A stretch of DNA of 64,000 bases, taken from contig BTPG01000004.1 in NCBI GenBank assembly GCA_036245525.1, forward strand, positions 236,131,973-236,195,972, given 5' to 3'. Below the pieces are notes generated by a model. It saw only the letters and a list, made by a program, of their open reading frames with translations, had not been told where the DNA came from and ran no database searches. A program made the position numbers and the translations under genes. Source of the DNA: Semisulcospira habei (lineage: Eukaryota; Mollusca; Gastropoda; Semisulcospiridae). Of this stretch, positions 59,662 through 64,000 are shown in pieces. Position 1 is the stretch's first letter. The number at the start of each line of letters is the position of its first letter.

Positions 59662-60088
59662 AGAAGTTCCTGGATCTCTACGTCATTTTTGTCAAACCAG
59701 TCTTTGTTCCTCTTTCTAACAAAGCCCAAGGGGTTTCAGCTTGAGGCGGAGCCTGAGTTTGCAGCGGACAAGGCGGTGGTCAGTGTGGCACTCTGCGCTG
59801 GGGGTCACTCTGGTGAGGAGGACGTCACTGTGGTCCCTTTGACGCACTAGGACATAGTCGATAAGGTGCCAGTGCTTGGAGCGAGGATGTACTGTGGCAG
59901 CAAGCACAGCGGGCTTAATGTTCAACCGAGCGCTGTCGCCGCCTGTTGCCTCCCCTTGTACTGCCAGCCACTAGTACTGTAATCACTGTAGTGTGCACCG
60001 GAGCGCTTAATGTTCATGCATCAACGAGAAAATCCTCTGTCAGTAGTGTGCTGAGATGCAACATTCGCATGTGACAATGCCCTTTGGT

Positions 60089-60090
<2 letters not shown>

Positions 60091-60182
<92 letters not shown>

Positions 60183-60328
60183 GAATTGAATTGAAACTTT
60201 ATTTTCTAAGGATGAAGACAGTAGGCACGCAGGCCTTTTTACACGTCTGTCCTTAAGAGAAATGATGATGATGATGAAACGTTTTATTGACAGGATAAAG
60301 TTTTAGGCGAAACGCCTCTCTTACAAAC

Positions 60329-60402
<74 letters not shown>

Positions 60403-60421
60403 GAGAGAGAGAGAGAGAGAT
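60091..60421. repeat. (GA)n arrays with two short retroposon tails between
   Basis: GA arrays at 60091-60179 and 60331-60421. Between them, GAATT x3 then GAAACTTTATTTTC (60180-60258) and ATG x4 then AAACGTTTTATTGAC (60265-60325) look like 3' ends of two minus-strand retroposons. Confidence 0.6.
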
Positions 60422-60472
60422 CTGTCTCTTCAGTCCCACAAATTGTTCGACACTTTCACCCAGCAGGAGACA

Positions 60473-60538
60473 GATCGACCATTACAGTTCAAGGGTAGTG
60501 CCAGATTAGCATGAACGTAAACCACCCTTGAACTATAC
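60473..60538. repeat. Palindromic MITE, family 1, copy 2
   Basis: Arms AGTTCAAGGGTAGTG and CACCCTTGAACTAT with a degraded middle. It abuts the LINE-P 3' tail (ACAAT)n. Confidence 0.7.
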
Positions 60539-60736
60539 AATACAATACAACTTTATTGTCTGTTCGAGTCGAGGCACGACAGAAATTTGCCCTTCGGCTC
60601 GTCATGAAACAACAATATAAGACATTAACAAACGCTACAAGAACATATCATGAAAAATTATCATTGCAGCAATCTATCACAAGCAATCTGTAACAAGATG
60701 GGAGGTAATGTTAAGTAGATCATACTTATCGCGGCG

Positions 60737-62315
60737 TTATAAACGAGAGTTCAAAATCGAGACAGCAGTTGGAATAAAAGACTTCTTAAAAACATTCTTT
60801 TTGGCAAGTGGCATGTTGAAACGTCTGCCTGATGGTAGCATTTGAAACTGATCAGAGAGTGGGTGACGAGGATCATTGACAATGCTAGCAGCTATCCTTC
60901 GGACAGCTCTATGGTACAGATCATCTACTGGGTACTGTGCTAGACCAATGATCTTCTCAGCTGTTCTGACGATACGTGACAGTCTGCCCCTGTTTTTCAT
61001 ACTGAGATTGCCATACCAAGCAGTGATGTTAAAAGTCAGTATGCTTTCGATCAGGCTTCTATAAACAGATTCTAAAACCCTGGAACTGACATCAAAACTT
61101 CTCTATTTCCTAAGAAGGTACAGACGCTGGTTTGCTTTTTTCACAATCAGATCGGTGTTTCCAGTGAAGGACAGCCCACTATCCACGACTGTGCCAAGGT
61201 ACTTAAATTCAGTGACCACCTCTACAGGTTGATTATTAATTGAGACAGGTACAAAAATATCATCAACTTTCCTGTCATCAATGACGAGTTCCTTGGTTTT
61301 CTGTACATTCATTTCCAGAAAACTGTCTTTGCACCATGACTCTAATACTGCTATATGTGCAAAGTACTCAGCCAGACTGTCTTCTTTTTGGAGTAGGCGT
61401 ACACGAGCCATGTCGTCTGAGAACGTTATGAGACGAGAAGTGGCAGTGTGACAACGCATATGGTCTGTGTATATAGAAAACAATGTCGGAGAGAGGACAC
61501 AACCTTGAGGGCAGCCTGAATTTAGCACCACTTGGTCAGACAGACTGCCGTGTACATTTACACGTTGTGGCCTGTCCTTCAAAAAGTCTCGCACCCACAG
61601 AATAATGTTTGTGTTCACATTAAAGTCCATCATACGCTGCAAAAGCATCAGTGGTTCAACAGTATTAAAAGCATTAGAAAAGTCAAAAAAAGAATTCTCA
61701 CATGTGCTTTTGATTTCTCAAGATGTTGAAATACAAGATTGTACAGAGTAAGGCATGCATCCTCCACACCCCTATGGTTTTTGTAAGCAAATTGGAATGG
61801 ATCCAGTAGTTCGGCAACATCATTTAACAGATGCCTCCTCACCACTTTTTCCATACATTTTGACAGAATAGAAGTCAATGCAACTGGACGGAAATCGTTG
61901 AATTCATGAGCGTTGGTTTTTTTAGAATCAGGACAATGATTGATGATTTCCAAGCCGTAGGGACAGTATGATGATCAAGCAGAAACTGAAAGATAGTAGT
62001 GAAGATCTTCCCCAATTGACCTGCACAGCTTTTCAATACTCTTCCACCTAACCCATCTGGTCCAGGTGTTTTGTGTGCATTCAGCTTAGAAAAGATGTTT
62101 ACTACCTCCTCTTCTGTAATTGACAAAGGTTCCGGTACAATGGACTGGCACAATTCATCACAGTTATCACTGAGGTTTCTGCCATCGAACCGTGAGTAAA
62201 AACGATTTAGATCATTGGCCATCTCAACTGGATTCCCAGTGCAGAGCCTGGCTTGTTTCTTTTGCTGCCTACCCATCATGCCGTTCAGACATTCATGCCG
62301 TTCAGACCATTCCAT
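60737..62315 (-). pseudogene. LINE-P reverse transcriptase
   Basis: Pieces: FSKLNAHKTPGPDGLGGRVL (62080), FNDFRPVALTSILSKCMEKV (61900), LDPFQFAYKNHRGVEDACLT, a damaged ILFLTFLMLL where the catalytic Asp is expected, LNSGCPQGCVLSPTLFSIYT, LITFSDDMARVRLLQ (FADD reads FSDD), VQKTKELVIDDRKVDD, FKYLGTVVDSGLSF, then after a stop NRGRLSRIVRTAEKIIGLAQ and the C-terminus to 60737. Inactive. Confidence 0.85.
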
Positions 62316-63276
62316 GCATCTCTAGCGTTGCCAGAAGAAAATTTTGTTTCGATCTTGCTTTTATAGTTCAGTCTGGCAGTCCTAGCAGCCCTTCTAAAAT
62401 CCCTCTCCTTTTCCCGAAATTCATCAGTGTTGCCCTCTAAGAAAGCAAGTTTCTTCTGGTTCAAATACACCTTTAGCTCCTTCCTGACCCATGGCTTATT
62501 GTTGGCAAACATCTTCACTGTCTTTGTTTTAATTACAGTGTTCTCACAAAATCTTACGTAAGAAGTGACTGTCTCAACAAGTTCATTAGGGTCATCACAG
62601 TGATGAGTAAACATATCCCAATCTGTCGCCTCAAAGCACCCACGGAGCTCCTCCATGCTGTCCGGTGTCCACAGCTGAGTGGTTTTTGTTACAGTCTTGG
62701 ACGTCTTTATTTTTTGTCTATACTTTGGCAACAAGTGTATGACGTTGTGGTCCGAGCGCCCCACTGGGGGCCTACACAACGGCTTAAACGCATCGTCAAT
62801 GTTGCCAAAGCAGAGATCAATAGTGCGATTAAGTCTTGTAGGACATGTACTGTTGTAGAGACATGTGTGGTGTTAGATCGCACTGATTGAAGTCGCCAAG
62901 ACTGAATAAATACTGGCTGGTCAGGATAGTTTGACACCACTCTGGAATAACAGTTAGCAATCGTCTCAGCTGCAGCTTTGAAGTCGGGACCCGGAACATA
63001 AACGGTAATTATAGTCAGCTGACCGAATTCACGTGGCAAGTAGTGTGGTCGCAGCGACACGGTTAGCAGTTCAAGTTTGCGTGTACACACCCGTTCACGG
63101 ACAGTCAGCTGTGTAGCCCACTTTTCGCTGACGAGCATACACACACCACCCACCACATTCTTCTGAATCTTAACCCTGTCCACGTCAGCCCGTACAGTTG
63201 TAAAACCAGGCAGTGTCACTTCCCCAGAATCCTCTGTCAGCCATGTTTCATGAACTTTTGTTGTACATCGCCACAC
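62285..63276 (-). pseudogene. LINE-P endonuclease and linker
   Basis: Minus strand: ETWLTEDSGEVTLPGFTTVR, KNVVGGVCMLVSEKWATQLT, LTIITVYVPGPDFKAAAETI, a break at 62895 near the GDFN position (FIQSWRLQSV), then in another frame CRPPVGRSDHNVIHLLPKYR (SDH kept), PWVRKELKVYLNQKKLAFLE and EKERDFRRAARTARLNYKSK. Confidence 0.8.
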
Positions 63277-63449
63277 GTTTCTAAAGTCACCATAAGATGT
63301 GAAAGTGTTTATACCGAGATATGCTGGTCCGCAATTAATACACCAATGAGCTTTGTTGGTTGTTAATAATTAACTCATTGTGCCCGAGTTGCGAAATCCC
63401 CCCATTTTGCAGTTATCGTCTGAGGACTGCATTACAATTCAGGAGACAG

Positions 63450-63549
63450 ATCGACCATGATACTACTATATTCAAGGGTAGTGGCAGAATAGCTTGGCGC
63501 CTATAGGCGCCAAGCTATTCTGCCACCACCCTTGAACTATGATGATCGA
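63450..63549. repeat. Palindromic MITE, family 1, copy 3 (best preserved)
   Basis: A 66-bp hairpin at 63471-63536: TTCAAGGGTAGTGGCAGAAT with inner AGCTTGGCGCC, then its inverted copy, with one mismatch per arm. Outer TCGACCATGATA and ATGATGATCGA extend it. Confidence 0.85.
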
Positions 63550-63773
63550 GCCATATGGTGTGTTGTGGGCAGAATGAATTAAGAGTGCACAACTGCGGAA
63601 CTACAAAGGTACACATTTCAGAAAACTATTCAAAGTACAAAATATAAAAACAAAGTCCGCGCTCTCATTTTTCACACCACAAACAAAGTTGAGATGGCGC
63701 ATACATTTAAGAAAAACATTTATTTTCAACTTACAGCAGGCAAAGGCAAAATGTCATGAACTGTACACTGAAG

Positions 63774-63957
63774 TACTGACAACGTACTAAATATCCCTTT
63801 GGGGAATGTTTTGGTTCAGAATATAAATAAGAAATACAAGGACTGACAGCGTACTAAATATCCCTTTACATAATGTTTTGGTTCAGAATATAAACAAGAA
63901 ATACAAGGACTGACAGCGTACTAAATATCCCTTTGCGGAATATTTTGGTTCAGAATA
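63774..63957 (+). repeat. 67-bp tandem repeat, ~2.7 copies
   Basis: Units start near 63774, 63841 and 63908 (GACTGACAGCGTACTAAATA), with a variable GGGG/ACAT/GCGG block. Confidence 0.9.
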
Positions 63958-64000
63958 TGTGGTGTTTAGACGAGGGAGGAGTGATAAACATATTTTAAAC

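Larger units (their letters stand above)
57462..59884 (-). mobile_element. LINE-H, same family as LINE-G, 5'-truncated
   Basis: GAGA tail at 57462-57477; zinc-finger C-terminus; RT; endonuclease end at 59884. It begins at the same base (CATCCTCGCTCC) where the LINE-G 3' segment begins. Flanked by imperfect ~60-bp direct repeats (57396-57455 and 59921-59980). Confidence 0.85.
60539..63310 (-). mobile_element. LINE-P, Rex1-like
   Basis: 3' tail (ACAAT)n at 60537-60552 with ACTTTATT (AATAAAG on the minus strand); RT C-terminus, RT, linker and endonuclease to about 63310. The C-terminal PSGRRFNMPLAKKNVFKKSF and IPTAVSILN resembles Rex1/Babar elements. 5'-truncated. Confidence 0.8.

Overview
This 64-kb window is eukaryotic, intron-containing and dominated by repeats. 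It looks like accessory DNA from a marine invertebrate, most probably a mollusc. That placement is an inference from the repeat content (CR1/L2-like, RTE-like and Rex-like LINEs with endonuclease plus reverse transcriptase, a tRNA-headed SINE, palindromic MITEs, huge GA and GT arrays) and from a P-loop protein of a type I associate with molluscan genomes. No prokaryotic gene, operon, CRISPR array or structural RNA gene is visible.

Layout. 1-12 kb: a plus-strand LINE (LINE-A) whose endonuclease domain is split by a 7.6-kb DNA transposon with TTAA target duplication and ~395-bp inverted repeats. 12-16.4 kb: LINE-B, nearly intact (one frameshift), with a 387-bp MITE in its 3' UTR. 16.6-16.8 kb: a TTAA-flanked palindromic MITE. 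17.2-22.7 kb: minus-strand RTE-like LINE-C, split by two insertions. 23.0-28.3 kb: minus-strand LINE-D (same family as B), split by a tRNA-derived SINE with a 15-bp duplication and by 5'-truncated LINE-E with a 12-bp duplication. 28.7-30.2 kb: LINE-F relic, itself carrying a 153-bp retroposed LINE-G tail. 30.7-34.5 kb: LINE-G, with an intact 802-codon reverse-transcriptase frame and an inverted 5' segment, the whole bounded by one 12-bp duplication (twin-priming structure).

35.4-49.9 kb holds the only host-like gene. Five plus-strand exons join in phase into 492 codons with a Walker A motif (GPPGTGKT, interrupted by an intron), a Walker B motif (DEAF) and C-terminal motifs resembling SF1 helicase motifs V and VI. 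Its 5' end was not found. The intron after Walker B is ~12 kb. It begins with a higher-order minisatellite that has copied the end of the exon, including Walker B and the splice donor, six extra times at ~242-bp spacing. The rest of that intron holds LINEs I, K, L and J.

50-64 kb: a 394-bp retroposon just after the stop codon, palindromic MITEs, L2-like LINEs M, N and O (N lies inside O), LINE-H (sister of G), Rex-like LINE-P, and short tandem repeats at the right edge. Most LINE frames are broken; the best preserved are B, E and G. Nested insertions give a relative chronology (A before the TTAA element; B-type before the 387-bp MITE; D before E and the SINE; F before the G tail). Coordinates of decayed LINE ends are approximate.
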